This document shows positions 1-11,785 of a stretch of DNA of 64,000 bases, one piece after another. The number at the start of each line of letters is the position of its first letter. Position 1 is the stretch's first letter. Source of the DNA: Aptenodytes patagonicus. Lineage: Eukaryota; Chordata; Aves; Sphenisciformes; Spheniscidae. The DNA is taken from assembly GCF_965638725.1 (NCBI RefSeq), contig NC_134955.1, positions 73,104,069 to 73,168,068 of the forward strand, given 5' to 3'. A model generated the notes under the pieces. That model did no database searches and was not told where the DNA came from. It saw only the letters and a list, made by a program, of their open reading frames with translations. A program made the position numbers and the translations under genes.

Positions 1-3000
1 TTCTTTCCATAGTAACTTTTTCTATACTTTGAAAAAAATATTTTGTAAAAATGATTTTTTTCCTGTGGAAAATACTGATGCTTCGCAGTTATTTTGTGTC
101 CTGAGCTGGGCAGAGAGCATCAATAGCAAAACCTTCTACCCTGTGAAATGCCACATAGATCCAACAAGATGTGGATGTCTACCACAAGAATCTGACTTTT
201 CAGGAACCCTCCATTAACTGAATATGCAAAACGTTAGTGGGGAGCTTGTTAAGTTGCAAAAAAACCTCATTTGCAGCTACAAAGTGGCTGGCAGGTACCA
301 CTGTACTCAAAAGTGATGGAGGGGTTTGTGGGTTGGCTGTTTCTTGTGTGTGAGTGCCATCAGCAGAGGTGATGTTTCTGGCTCACACTGTTTAGCACTG
401 TGTTTCCATGCTGCAAGTAGGAGGCTAAAACTCATGCAGGGAGTCAGGGTGCTTGTAAGGATCTCGCATCCCTGGAAGAGACCATCAGCGAGGTTTTGGC
501 AGATCCTTTTCTCATCATGATTGTGTCCAGATTGCTTCAGGTCACCAGGAATGGGAGAAGCCACCACATGACACCTGGGTCTGTTGGCACCCGTGGCCGA
601 AAGGCAGCACGTGCAAAGCTTCTTCATTAAGGACCCGTGGGAGGGGGGTGATGTGGTGCTGGCTCGAAGGGCCCCCGCTCTCCCAGCCCTGCTCCCATCA
701 GCACTGTGGAAGGGAGCAGCCAGCCTCCACCCACGTTCTCCATTGATTTGGAATTTGCCCAGTTCAAAGGCAGGCTGCTGGAATTAACCATCAAATTCAT
801 TTCTGAAACCACAGCAGCATGTGGTGTGTTGCTAGGAATTTTTAAACACGTGTGCAGTTCTCCTTTTGCTTCATATCTGCTCAGCAATAAAATGAGAAAT
901 TCATTCTAAAGACAGAGTTCTAGCAAAAGCACTTCAAAATCTACCTGGTGAGAAATGGGGATGCATAATTTAAGCAGTAAGTGTTTTTTCTGCACGTTGT
1001 TGCATGCAGCCTGCTGAGAGTGCCCAAGGAGAGTCTCCCACTCATGCTTCTGCTTGCAGTTTTACATTGTTTCCCCAGAACTTTGTATAAACTGACAAAG
1101 CGACTTCATTGATAAGACGATAATGTCCTTCCCAGAGCCTTAGAAATGACCCGGAAACTCAGATTTTCAAAGTCTGTCTACCCCGCTGTCTGTTGAGGCT
1201 GTCCTCATTACCATCATTTTATTTCCACAGCACATGCAAGGGAAGTTGCAAACACTGTCTTTGGGCTTTCCTGATTTTCTTTCTGCTATGTTTCTTCTTC
1301 TCCCTTCCCTGTCACACGTCCTGTTCAATAGCCCATTATTTTCAGCAGAACAGGTTGAAATCTTTGTTCACTGTGGATTCAGCATTTGCTCCTGGGTTAT
1401 TCCTGATCTGTTCTTGATTTCTTCAAATGCATTTTGCTGTCTCCTGTTAGAAAGGATGTTAAAGAACTCGTGAATTGTGTTTCTAGACAAGAATAATCTA
1501 ATTACTGCTAGACTCTCATTTTAAATCTCTCATATTACATTTCTGATACTCTTAGTTCTAATATCAGCTTTTTCTTTTAATGCTTGAATACTCCATGGAT
1601 AGAACCCATTAAAACAGTTGAAGGAAAGAGTCAGATTTTCAGCATGAGCTAATGGTTTAGCTACTGAGTATCTTAAGAGCTGATAAATTTGGCTGTTTAT
1701 TACTAGCTACTCATGGCGTGGACGATACAGAGCGGTGCTATAATCTGTCTCATATCTCATAGGCTAACAATCCTTTTTTTTTCACAGAAAACTAATCAGC
1801 AACAGCAACAACTTAGAAGTTCCTGGTCTTGCCAGTGAACATGGGTATTTTCATCAAATGTTCATATTTTTTCAGAATCTGTGAAATCAAAATAATTTCT
1901 AAGAAGCCAGCAAGAACACTTCGGAGTCATGGGGAATACCAAGTTTAGTTTGCTGGAATTAGTAGATGAAAGAAACAGTGGAAAATAATAGTTGGCCAGA
2001 TTGATATCAGGAAAACATGATAGAAATTAATAAAGCCATTGTGAAAACCAATTTATCCTAATAAGCCATAACTATATAGACTTTTTTAACACTATTTCTA
2101 GACTCAGAACAATATATGATTAATGGATCAAATAGGATAAGCCAGACCTGAAATGTCTATTTGAAAATATGATATGTCAAATGCAGCTGCACATTTTCAT
2201 ACTGTCTGCCAATTAATGAAAGTCACAGGGGAAGAAAAGCACTAGAGAACTATTTTCTCTGTACAAATAACACCTTGCATGATAGAAACAGAATAATGTG
2301 CTTTGGCGGTCTCTGCTGCAGTCTGAGATGACCACACTGAGGACACTGATTTCAAAGGCAGCACAGATCAGCCTTCTGCCAAGTCTCCACTCTGTAACAC
2401 TAATATTTAGTTCTGGACAAACCAACTAAAAGTATATCTGCTTTGGTGTCGTACAACCCTTCTGAGCGCCAGCAAGGAGGGAAAAAATCTAAAGAACAGA
2501 AAACAAGAACAGATTTAATGAGAGTTTTTTCTTTGTGAAGACTGTGGCACCAGATCCAAAATAATGGAGAAGGAATAGACTGCTTTGCACAAGGTAAGCA
2601 CGGTGCTGCAGCACTGCTTTGTCCTACTAAAGCTGTAAAATAGGATTCAGCTGAAACTGGGTGATGCCAAGCTCTGTTCTGCCTTCCTGCACAAAGACAA
2701 ATGCTGTACTACCCTCAGCTGTGCCTGGAATGTAATTCCTCTTCCTTGCCATTCCTTTGTCATACCTTTGTACATTTGTACTAATGAGCTGGATTTGGTT
2801 TGTTTTGGTTTGGCTTTTTTTTGCAAAAATCTTGAAAAATAAAAACAACCCAGAAAAAGAAAAACCAAAAGCTTAACTTGGATGATGTCCATTCTGTAAA
2901 ACTAGCATTTGTTCAGGCTGTGGAAAGATTTACATTGTTTTGTGCTTTTTGCTTTGAAAAGCAAAGCTGAATATTTCAGTAAACTGAGCTGTGATCTGCT

Positions 3001-6000
3001 CATGCTATTGGCTACAGAAGAGAAACGGCTGCTCCTGCAGTGCTTCGGTGTGGTGAAAATCAGGGAGTGTTGGGAGCTTTTCAGGAAAGTTTATTTTCCC
3101 AAGAGATCCAGTTCAGTTTTCCTGTTGCAGCTTATTTCAAAGGACGCGGGGGCTCATCCTTTTTCCATCAGCCATGCCAGCGGCCGGCTGCCTGTGCCTT
3201 CTCACGAGGGGTAAAGCTTGTCCTGCAGCGCAGCGACTGCCGTGTTGCTCAGTGGTGGGATGGGAGGACCCAGAGGATGACAGTGTTCAGATGGCCGCAT
3301 CCTGCACTGCTGCCAGCTGCCAGTCCCCTCGGCCCCTCGGAGCTGTGAAGATCCCAAGTGCAACCTCTGGGTAACTCACGTCCGCTTCAGCGTTCTTCAC
3401 TGACGTCCTAAATCTCCCTCCTTTCCATTTCTGAGACGAGGACTCTCATACATCAGCCCAGCAGAGTGGAAGCAGAAACGATCTGAGAAAAATAAAGAAT
3501 ATCTTGTAGTCAGAGCTTAGAGAGGGGGAAAAAAGAAACATGCAAGGCTTCCTGGAGCTATACAATCTCTTGAAAATAAATGAACAGATTGCCATGAATG
3601 AATAAACTGCTTAAGACACTAATTCACATTCAGGAGGCCGTAGAGCTGAGGGTACCAGCGAAGATGACAGAAATGTTTCCCTGTGATTGTTTGTGCATGG
3701 AGCAATTTCATTTCTGAAGGTAGCAAACAGAAGGTAGCCGTGCTCTGCAAACAAACTACTCGGCGCAGATGGCACAGAGCGCTTCTGCCGGCAGTGAGAT
3801 CCTGACGATGCTCCTGCCCAGGGAGATTGTCGATGCACACACCAGCCTGGCTCACTTGCTTTGGGAAAGCAGAAAATATGGGAAACTCAGCCCATAGCAG
3901 TCACAGGACAATTAAACCCGCAGCCCGGAGGGGAACGCTGCGGGCACAGTGCATGTAAGGGGATGGTGATGAGAGAACATATCGGTGCCCTTTTACTTAT
4001 TCCAGTGTTTCTGTGCGACTGCAACACCTCGGGCCGTGCTGTCTTGCAGAGCCATGGTGGGCGACAGTGGGGCTGGGGCTGCGATGGCATCTGGGCTCCG
4101 GCAGCTGGCCGCACACCAGCGCTGGGCTTACGGGCAGGGATAACGACCATCCCTTCGATGATGGGTAGAAGTTTCCACAGCTGACACGCTAACCAGTGCA
4201 CTGGCACCTCTGGCCAGGGACTCCCCGAGGCGGGATATCTGCATCATGGGCAGCATCCTCCCGCACCCCGGTGTCCCCATCCTGAAACTCCCCTCCGGAG
4301 CACTGTGCCTGTGTTTCACCCAATGCATTCACACTCCCCAAGGCCTGGGTAAAGTACATCACTGGATACCACGTACGTTTGGAGCTTATAATAATCTGAA
4401 GCCCCATTTCAAACAGCCCCTTATTTGATCAGAAACAGCTACAGAAATGGGGTAGTTTGGAGGGCTTTGGGGTTTTTAAGATAAGCCATTGCTATTAGCA
4501 CTAGAAACAGCTGTTTCATTGCACTTAAAAATGGTGATTTGATGAATTCCTTGAGATGTCAAAATGGACTGAATATAAAAATCTGTGTAAGAGAAACAAC
4601 TTGTTAGGGAAATACTAGAGTGAAATTGCATTCAGCTGAGTGAATTATGGATGTGCTATGCAGACAGTACCTACTGGGCACACAGGTCGCCGCTTTTAGC
4701 TTTCATAGGTAGACAGTCTCATTCAGCAGAACAGCATTCTGACATACAGAAAAGAAATTCCTAGGTCTTACCATTTAGTAATAGTTCAAGCCAAATTTTG
4801 CTATAACGTATACCCTTGCAATATCTAAAACTTTGGGGATAATCAAGGGGAAGAGAGTTGCCTCTGCGGCCATTTTGTAGTGAATGTTGATCACACATTG
4901 ATTAATATTATCTGTGTTTAGTGGCTCATTAACACTATGCAGCTGACACTGATGGGAGTTTAAGTGGCTACACAGGAGGTGCTCATGTCATTGTCTTTAT
5001 AACACTGGCCTTCCAGTTCAGCCTTAAAGCTGGTGCTGAGAAGATGTTTTGGGCTGCTCTGTGTTACAAGGAATCATGGCAAAACAGCTGGACTAGGACC
5101 AAGGGTATGGTGCTAAGTGTGGTGATGCCCAAGTGCTCACTGTGCACAAACTCAGCATGACCGTGGCCTGAGGTGAGCCAAGTTTGCTGAAGTATGAAAC
5201 TGAGATTTATACTGTGAGCTCCAGCTTAACGTTAACAAAGCGGCGGTGCCACGTCCAGTGTGGTGTTATCAGTTACTGCCTACAGAGATGAATAATGCAT
5301 GGCTGGTGCCTGGTGATTTGTTGGGCTCTATTGTCTCTGCTTTCTGACACTGCGAATGCCGTGTTGATCCCTAAGAAAACAGTCTTGCAAAACAGGTGAT
5401 TGAGTTTTGTTGTTTTTATCTTTCTTTGGACTGACTTGTGTTATTTAAGTACAAAACATGAATTATTTATTCCTGTGGCTTTTACTGTGTTTCCTAGTTG
5501 CCTAACTGAGGGGCTGGCTTCTCTTTTGGGTGGGAGGTAGGTGGATTTAGCTGGAAAACAGCACAGTTAATGAGACCCTGGTAATAGTCTTATTGATAAT
5601 GTCTGATTTGGAAAGATCTCATCCAGCAGCAGGATGGGGGGATTAGTCACAAGATCTGAGTTACTTGGGTGGTTTCAGTGCCAGAAGGTCAGGCCCAGAG
5701 TGGGAGCAGTGGAGCGCTTTGAGTTCATAGGGGTTCAGGGTTGCAAACCAATACTTTGACCTGGTGCATGCACAAGGTGTGCTGCTGCTGCAGCTTGTTT
5801 TAGTACTGTGGACGCAGGAGTAAGCCCGCAGCACGTGTAGGTGTGGGTTGCAGTTGGACCACTTGAGTAATGAGGGAGGAGTTCAGTTCCAGAGGTAATC
5901 CTGAAAAGACTTTGGGCTTAGCAAAAACAAACATATTCTTCTCTGTGCAGCTGACTTGCTTTACTTTGGACTGGTGGAAACCATTACTGCTGAAAAGCCA

Positions 6001-6570
6001 GTGTATCTAACAAACTTTAGAGGCTGTGAAATTTTTTTGAAGAAAATTCAAGAGCTGCTGCAATACACGGTGCCTCCTGTCATGACTGAAATACATGACA
6101 CCATGCTCTGATAGCGAGCTGCCAGGGCTTAGGGGCTGCCTGGTGGGTGGACACCATGCTGGAGGGCAAAAGAACAAGGCAGATGTAATGTGCCCTCATA
6201 CGCAGGGACAGAGTACTGTGTGGGGACTCAGCGCTACCACAGGAGAAAATAAAAGAGAAACCCACTGCTCAAGAGTTTCCCCTTTTCCTGGGCAATGTTA
6301 CCATGGGCGAAGCCTTCCTCTGCCCTTACTCTTCTGGGCTTTCTGGTCAGGGGTCGCATATGTGTTTTTAAACAACACCTGAAGACTTTGTCCTGAGACC
6401 TCAGGACGTGGTTTCCTCTGACCTAGGCACTGTAGGGCTTCTTTGGGGTTTTCCTCAAATGAAATAGTGTTTTCATATTAAAATGAAATTAATGCCACAC
6501 TATTTAATATTAAAGACTTAGTTGAGACCAGTGACTAGTTGACAGCAGGTGACTAAGAAACAATGTGAGA
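1..6570. other. Unique sequence, no gene recognised
   Basis: No open frame here resembles a known protein, and none exceeds about 110 codons. Composition is mostly AT-rich with short GC-richer stretches around 580-780 and 3150-4330. An 85-codon frame closing at 909 on the plus strand reads as a plausible amphipathic peptide but has no recognisable family. I see no LTR, CR1 or tandem array in this stretch. It could be intergenic or intronic. Confidence 0.5.
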
Positions 6571-6639
6571 AATAGAGTTTGAATAGGGTAGTCCTTCCTC
6601 TGGCTCTTATTCCCAGCTTTCAGCAGTTACTGGTACAGG

Positions 6640-6860
6640 AATTTCTTGGCCATTGGATTTAATAGCCACCAGTGGACTGGCCTTACACGAATATCCCCAA
6701 ATTGTTTTTGAATCCATATATCTCTGGTATCTGATGGCAGAGAGTTGCACAGATTTTATTATGCGTTAGCTGAAAATGCATTTGATTTGTGTTAAACTTC
6801 TCTGAAGATCTTTCTGCTATTTAATCACCTTAAGAGTGGAAGACATCATGTGTAACAGGA
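6640..6860 (-). mobile_element. Ancient CR1-like LINE relic (3' part of ORF2)
   Basis: Read on the plus strand, the block around 6700-6830 follows the order of a widespread amniote CR1-like element. It has a 'ttgaatccatatatctctgg' segment, then a 'gagttgcacag' segment, then 'gtgttaaact' and a CR1-style ending. This order corresponds to the reverse complement of the C-terminal coding part of a CR1-type ORF2. Many substitutions and small gaps leave no usable reading frame, so the copy is old and inactive. The assignment comes from remembered family consensus and the ends are approximate. Confidence 0.5.
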
Positions 6861-8549
6861 ATATTGAGGTCACTGAAGAGTGGGAGAGCAAAGAGAAATG
6901 TGGTCCTGGAAGAGATGGTGGGTGGGAGTCTTGCCTCTTTTCTTAAATCAAGTGCATGTGAAGCTTTCTAGCTTGACTCTGGAGGATATCCAAGCAGCAG
7001 AGTAGCTATTTTTGTTAAACTGTTTTCCTGAACAGCTGCCTACTCGTGAGTGTCCCTCTGCATTTACTTTCTGTCTCAGTATTCCTTTGATAATAGAACA
7101 CAGTCATTTAGTCTTGGATAAAAAAGGAATTAAAACCCTAGCATATACGTAGGTCTGGGTTTTCTCAGTACTTTTCTGTTGCTGCTGTGGGTAGTTGAAT
7201 TTAACTCCTAATTACATGGTACAATTTTGCAGACTAGGCAATGTTGATGCTCTAAAGCAAATTCTAAATGGCAATTCTTAAACAAGGCTGTAGAACTGCT
7301 TTGGATACAGAAAATGTTTGGTGTCTGTGCTGGCTGCTTTATCAGACTAGTACTTGAATTTCAGCATGCTCCTCTGTGCCCAAGATGTTAATATTTCTAC
7401 GTACCTGATTAACTCAGTGAGATTTGTACTTGTACGCAGGTGTTAGAACATTAAATGTCTTTATATAATATCTGAGAATCTGTTCATCATGGCAAGATTA
7501 ACACATAATAAAATAATAAAATTCAGAATTTACCTAGCACTTACAAGCACAGTCTGATTCTCCTCATCACACAGATGAAAGTATTTTTAGTTTTCCAGTT
7601 TGAAACTTTGCTGGCTCCAAAAAACAGGCAGTTGAAGACACTCTTAAACTAAGCATAACAACTCTTCTCATTGAAATTTATTTGGGGAGAGGCAGGTCCA
7701 TTTCATAACCTATGTTGTCTTCTACCATTCTATGTCCTAGCCAAGGAGAGGCCTGGATTAGGATGTATCCAGGGGGATCCCTAATTGGGGAAGTCTATTT
7801 TGAATCTTAGTGAGAGCCAGAGGGATGCTGACTGACTTCAGCTACTGAACAGACCAGACAGGGATTCAAAGATGCTGTTGTACAGTTGCATGCTCTGGCC
7901 AGCACCCTCAGCCCATTGGAAATGGGGTTTGGGTGCAAGGTTGAAAGTGTCCACAACTATGCAAAATAAGCTTGAAAATTATTTAAATATAATTCCCTGT
8001 AGAAAGCTAACAGTAGTAGATGAAAACGTTGATGAAGAGCCTACAAAATAAGGCAGCATTGCATCCTTGCAGACTAGTCCTGTCTGTTGCCACAAAATGT
8101 TGATCTGTAGCCTTAAAATAAAGGCTCATTACCTTGGTTTTGCCCCAAAGCAGTGGGAAGGGTGTGGTGGTGTTGCTATCACTGCACAAGTACTTATATT
8201 TGGATGTACCCTGAAGTAGTATTAGCCACTGATGTGGGCAGGGGGCTGCTCCATGTTGCCCAAGGAGGAGCAGTGCCCATGCAGCTCTGCATCCCTCAGT
8301 GGCGTTGGGAGAAGGGGACATTTGCCAGGCTCTAGAGGCGGTTCATCCCTTTCATCTCCCTCCCTCCCTCCCTCCCTCCCTCTGTTGGAGGTGCCTCCTC
8401 TGTACCTGAAAGTGCAGAAGGACAGATGTCTGTCCATGCTCATCTTGCAGCCTTTGCCCCTTTCCAGCAGATGTGCTTCTCTACATCTGCTGTTAACAGA
8501 TTTCCCAGTATAGGAAACTTCTCTTGTGCAATTTTTAACTTGTTATTTT
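6861..8549. other. Unique sequence between two LINE relics
   Basis: No gene or RNA is recognised here. The stretch contains a (TCCC)n simple repeat near 8357 and AT-rich sequence around 7440-7560. The longest frames, about 100 codons on the minus strand near 8000-8320, have no recognisable family and look like chance ORFs. Confidence 0.5.
8357..8380. repeat. (TCCC)6 simple repeat
   Basis: Six uninterrupted TCCC units are visible, continuing into imperfect CT-rich sequence. Open frames across it on both strands, rich in Ser/Leu/Pro or Gly/Arg/Glu, are artefacts of the repeat. Confidence 0.95.
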
Positions 8550-9530
8550 GTCTTAGCCTCCATCTCATTCTCTTTTTCAATAAACATACATTTTCATACT
8601 TGAATTATGTTACCAGAACTGCTCACTCTTTTTATGATTAGGCCAGAAATCTCAGATCTTTCGGTCTTCCAAAAGGGTCATGGTGCCTAGGTATTTGATT
8701 CTTCTGTTTTGTTCTTTTTTTAAAAAAAAACTTTTTTTCATTTCCATTAGGTGTTGTTCCCTCTTGCAACACTGTGCTCAAACTGCACACACTATTCCAG
8801 CTGAGGCCTCTCTGCTTCTCCTGGGTGTGATGCTTTCCTCCCATGCACAGCTTCTTCCTCTACTGAGCATAGCCAGCAGAATTAAGCTTCCCCCCCCCCC
8901 CCCCCCCAGCAGTGTGCTGTTGCTGACACAGGCTCTGTTGTGATCTCCTGTACCTCCCGGATCCCTTCTGCTGGAAGAGCTGCCTTAGCGTTTTTCTTTC
9001 TTCCCCTGCTTCAGTGCCGCTGAATTTTTATCCCACTCTTTTTTTGATTTGTCCACTTTCTCAAGATACTTATGCACTTTAATCTCACCCTCTTGAATAA
9101 CTAGTGTCTTGATGCCATCCACAAAAAAAGCATGTTCTCTTCCATCATCTGCACCCATGAGACACATGGAGCAGACCTGAATCCAGCCTCTGCACAACCA
9201 CGCTACTGATACCTGACCTCGAAGCAGAAAGATCTTGCCAGTCTTTCACCCAGCCTATAGTTCAAGTTTACGTGGAGGAATTCTCGTAAGCTGGTCACAA
9301 TCATTGCTAAAATCAAGCTACTTCCCTTCCCAGCAGTTCTGCTGTCTCATTATGGAATGTCAGGTTTGTTTGGCAGGACTTGTTTTTGACAAATCTAGTT
9401 TGGCTACTGCTCACCACCTTGCGATTTCCTGGTGCTTGCAACCTCTTGTTTGCATATCTCTTCCAGATTTCTTATGCTTGAAGCTAAGGTGATCTGTAAT
9501 TATACATCCCACCTCTTTTTTTTTTTCTTA
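8550..9530 (-). mobile_element. Long, decayed CR1-like LINE relic
   Basis: Several landmarks of an old amniote CR1-like element appear in the right order. Around 8770-8830 there is a 'ctattccagctgaggcct' segment. Around 9045-9180 there is the stretch that usually encodes the RT-thumb region. Around 9360-9500 there is 'caggtttgtttggcaggact' followed by 'gtttttgacaaatct' and the 'ctcaccacctt' block. The element is therefore on the minus strand, running from RT sequence near 9500 towards its 3' part near 8600. An 18-base C run interrupts it. All frames are broken, so it is inactive. It may comprise more than one fragment, and the family name is from memory. Confidence 0.55.
8890..8907. repeat. 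Poly(C)18 tract
   Basis: This is an uninterrupted run of 18 C on the plus strand within the LINE relic. Such tracts are length-variable and error-prone in assembly. Confidence 0.9.
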
Positions 9531-11076
9531 AGATATTAATGTGTTAATGGGATCTCAATTACACAAACATACACTGGCTTGTAATTATTAGTCCTGGCAA
9601 ATATCTATTAAAAGTATCTGTTGGCTGTGTTATTTTCTTATTTAACAGAAGATGCAGACTCTTGCAGTAATGCAAGAACAGGAATACAGCGTGTGCACTG
9701 TTAAAAAGAGATGCTTTGTCCTGTTTCTTCATTTTATGGCCGCATGAAGCTGAGACGTGCAAGGTGTAGCTGAGGGCAGAACAGAGCCCACAGTTTATGA
9801 TACAACGATCTAATCTCTCCATATAAATGGCCTGTCAAGTTAGTTACGTGATCAGCTAATCAAATATGGATGAGATGTTTTTTCACTCCTGTTCTCAGCT
9901 AGGTAAGTGCTGAGCTTAAGCAGATCACTTTGTCATGCCACTTGGAACCTCATGTTATTTTCTCACTTTCTCTTGAGTAATTTCTTATAAGTTTCCTGCT
10001 TACCTTTGAATAGAATAGCATCTACTTTGGTCATCCATCAAAGCAGAGCTCGATGACAGTAACTTTTACAGTAATACTGGCTGATTCCTGGGCAGAATAG
10101 ACATCAACACTCCATGAAGATAGAGTTGTCATCACAGATCAAAAACCTTGGGAAAACTAAGCGATCCTTTCTCCTGCTGTCAAAGCCAGAATTAAGAAGA
10201 CAGTAGGAGACATGTAGCAGTATAAATAGCATACAAATACAGTGGCTTAATCTTTGGGATATTAAAAACCTTAAAATTCAGGATACTGCCCCCCTAAACA
10301 GCTGCAAAACTAGAGCTTTCTCTGTATGACTTGCATGCAAAGGCAAAAATACTTTTTTTTTAAGAATTAGTAATTTCACTGACTCTAATGTCAGACTAAT
10401 TTGTGGAAGAAGTTATTTTAGATTGTTGACATATATTCCAAACAATCTTTTGTATTCAGAAGAAAGTGTCTAAAGATGACAAAATGGCTATCCTTCAAAC
10501 TCCTGTTTTTTGGTTCTACTTATTTAACACCAAAGTGTGTAACTTCTCTTCCCTCTGGCCATCAGCCCACTTGGAAATAAATGCTTCTATTGGCAAAGTG
10601 AAATCTGTACCCAGTGCAGTGTGACACCAGCTCTCCAGCACTGCTTATGCCATGGCTCTGGATTAACAGGTGTAAAACCAACTGCTGCCTCCTGCCACCC
10701 GAACGGCACTTCTCTGCAAGCCTTCCTGAGCCCTGGATCACTCTATGGATAACACAAAAACAATGGCTTTCCCCAGTTTCATAATGAAAATATCACGCAG
10801 CAGTAAAACAAGCAGAGCAGACAGCGTGTGTCCCCTTGGGCAGAAGCAGACAGTGCTGGTGCCCCTGCTCCCCATCCCCTCTCCTCCCCGGGCTGTAGGC
10901 AGTGCTTGCGTGGCCAAAGGATGCTGTTTCTGATGGGCACAGCCGCATGCTGCTGTCAGAGTAGTGCAGCAGGTCAGAAGTATCCTGCCAAGAAAGGTTA
11001 TTGTCAGAAACCTGCCACTTCATCAGCAGTGATGTGTTTATCAGAAATTTGTCCACTCCGAGACATTTAAGAGGGA
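9531..11076. other. Unique sequence, no gene recognised
   Basis: The sequence is AT-rich up to about 10560 and then GC-richer around 10600-11000. Two overlapping frames on opposite strands near 10793-11164 are shadows of each other with no family resemblance. No mobile element is recognised. Confidence 0.5.
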
Positions 11077-11170
11077 GCAGGTAGGATGATGGCAGGGCTC
11101 GGGGAGGGAGGAAGCATAAGGTCGCAGGTAGGATGATGGCAGGGCTCGGGGAGGGAGGAAGCATAAGGTC
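11077..11170. repeat. Perfect 47-bp tandem duplication
   Basis: Positions 11077-11123 and 11124-11170 are identical over all 47 bases. The unit begins GCAGGTAGGATGATGG and ends GCATAAGGTC. Zero divergence means either a very recent duplication or an assembly artefact. The second copy ends 50 bases before the start of the solo LTR at 11221. Confidence 0.97.
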
Positions 11171-11220
11171 ACTGTGTTGAGTCTATTTTGTCACAAGCAA
11201 CCTGAACATATATGTACAAC

Positions 11221-11785
11221 TGTCCTGGTTTCGGGTGGAATAGAGTTAATTCCCTTCCTAGTAGCTGGTACAGTGCTGTGTTTTGGATTTAGGATGAGAA
11301 CAATGTTGATAACACACCGATGTTTTAGTTGTTGCTGAGCAGTGCTTACACTAGTCAAGAACTTTTCAGCTTCCCATGCTCTACCAACTGTGCAGGCTGG
11401 AGGGGCACAAGAAGCTGGGAGGGGGCACAGCCAGGACAGCTGACCCCAACTGGCCAGAGGGACATTCCATACCATGGGACGTCATGCTCAGTGTATAAAC
11501 CGGGGGGAGTTGGCCGGGGGGCAGTGATTGCTGCTTGGGGACTGGCTGGGCATCAGTTGGTGGGTGGTGAGAGGTTGCATCAATTTTTTTTTTTCCCCTG
11601 GGATTTTTGTTTTTTCTCTCGTTGTTTTACTTTACATTACAAATTATTATTATTTTATTTCAATTATTAAACTGTTCTTATCTCAACCCACAAGTTTTTT
11701 ACTTTTGCTCTTCCGATTCTCTCCCTATCCCATGGGGCGGGGGGGGCGGTGAGGGTGTGCAAGTGGCTGGGGTTAAACCATGACA
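11221..11785 (+). mobile_element. Solo LTR, ERVL-like family, copy 1
   Basis: The element starts TGTCCTGGTTTCGGG and ends near GGTTAAACCATGACA. It is clearly the same family as the copies at 16295 and 23529. Inside are a CRE-like GACGTCAT (11478-11485), a TATA box TATAAA (11494-11499) and an ATTAAA poly(A) signal (11666-11671) followed by a CT/T-rich 3' part. No gag, pol or env sequence flanks it, so it is a solo LTR left by LTR-LTR recombination. ACAACTGT occurs at both edges. An exact 5-bp duplication ACAAC would put the 3' end at 11782, while family resemblance suggests 11785, so the end is uncertain by three bases. ORFs crossing it are not host genes. Confidence 0.9.
11478..11499 (+). promoter_or_regulatory. 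LTR promoter core: CRE-like site plus TATA box
   Basis: GACGTCAT at 11478-11485 is a CREB/ATF-type half-palindromic site. It lies eight bases before TATAAA at 11494-11499. This is the U3 promoter arrangement expected of a retroviral LTR. The other two copies retain the CRE-like site but carry CATAAA in place of TATAAA, so this copy has the best TATA match. Activity is inferred, not shown. Confidence 0.6.

Noticed and set aside
706-909. Plus-strand frame with a helix-like peptide near the window start
   Set aside because: It begins at a GTG, has no clear splice or promoter context and no known family. It is too short to separate from chance.
8985-9197. 70-codon Lys-rich minus-strand ORF that looks protein-like
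   Set aside because: It falls within the old CR1-like relic, so it is at most a scrap of decayed LINE coding sequence.
11329-11752. Plus-strand ORFs of 113 and 74 codons
   Set aside because: They lie almost wholly inside solo LTR copy 1, and equivalent frames recur in the other LTR copies. They are products of repeat sequence, not genes.
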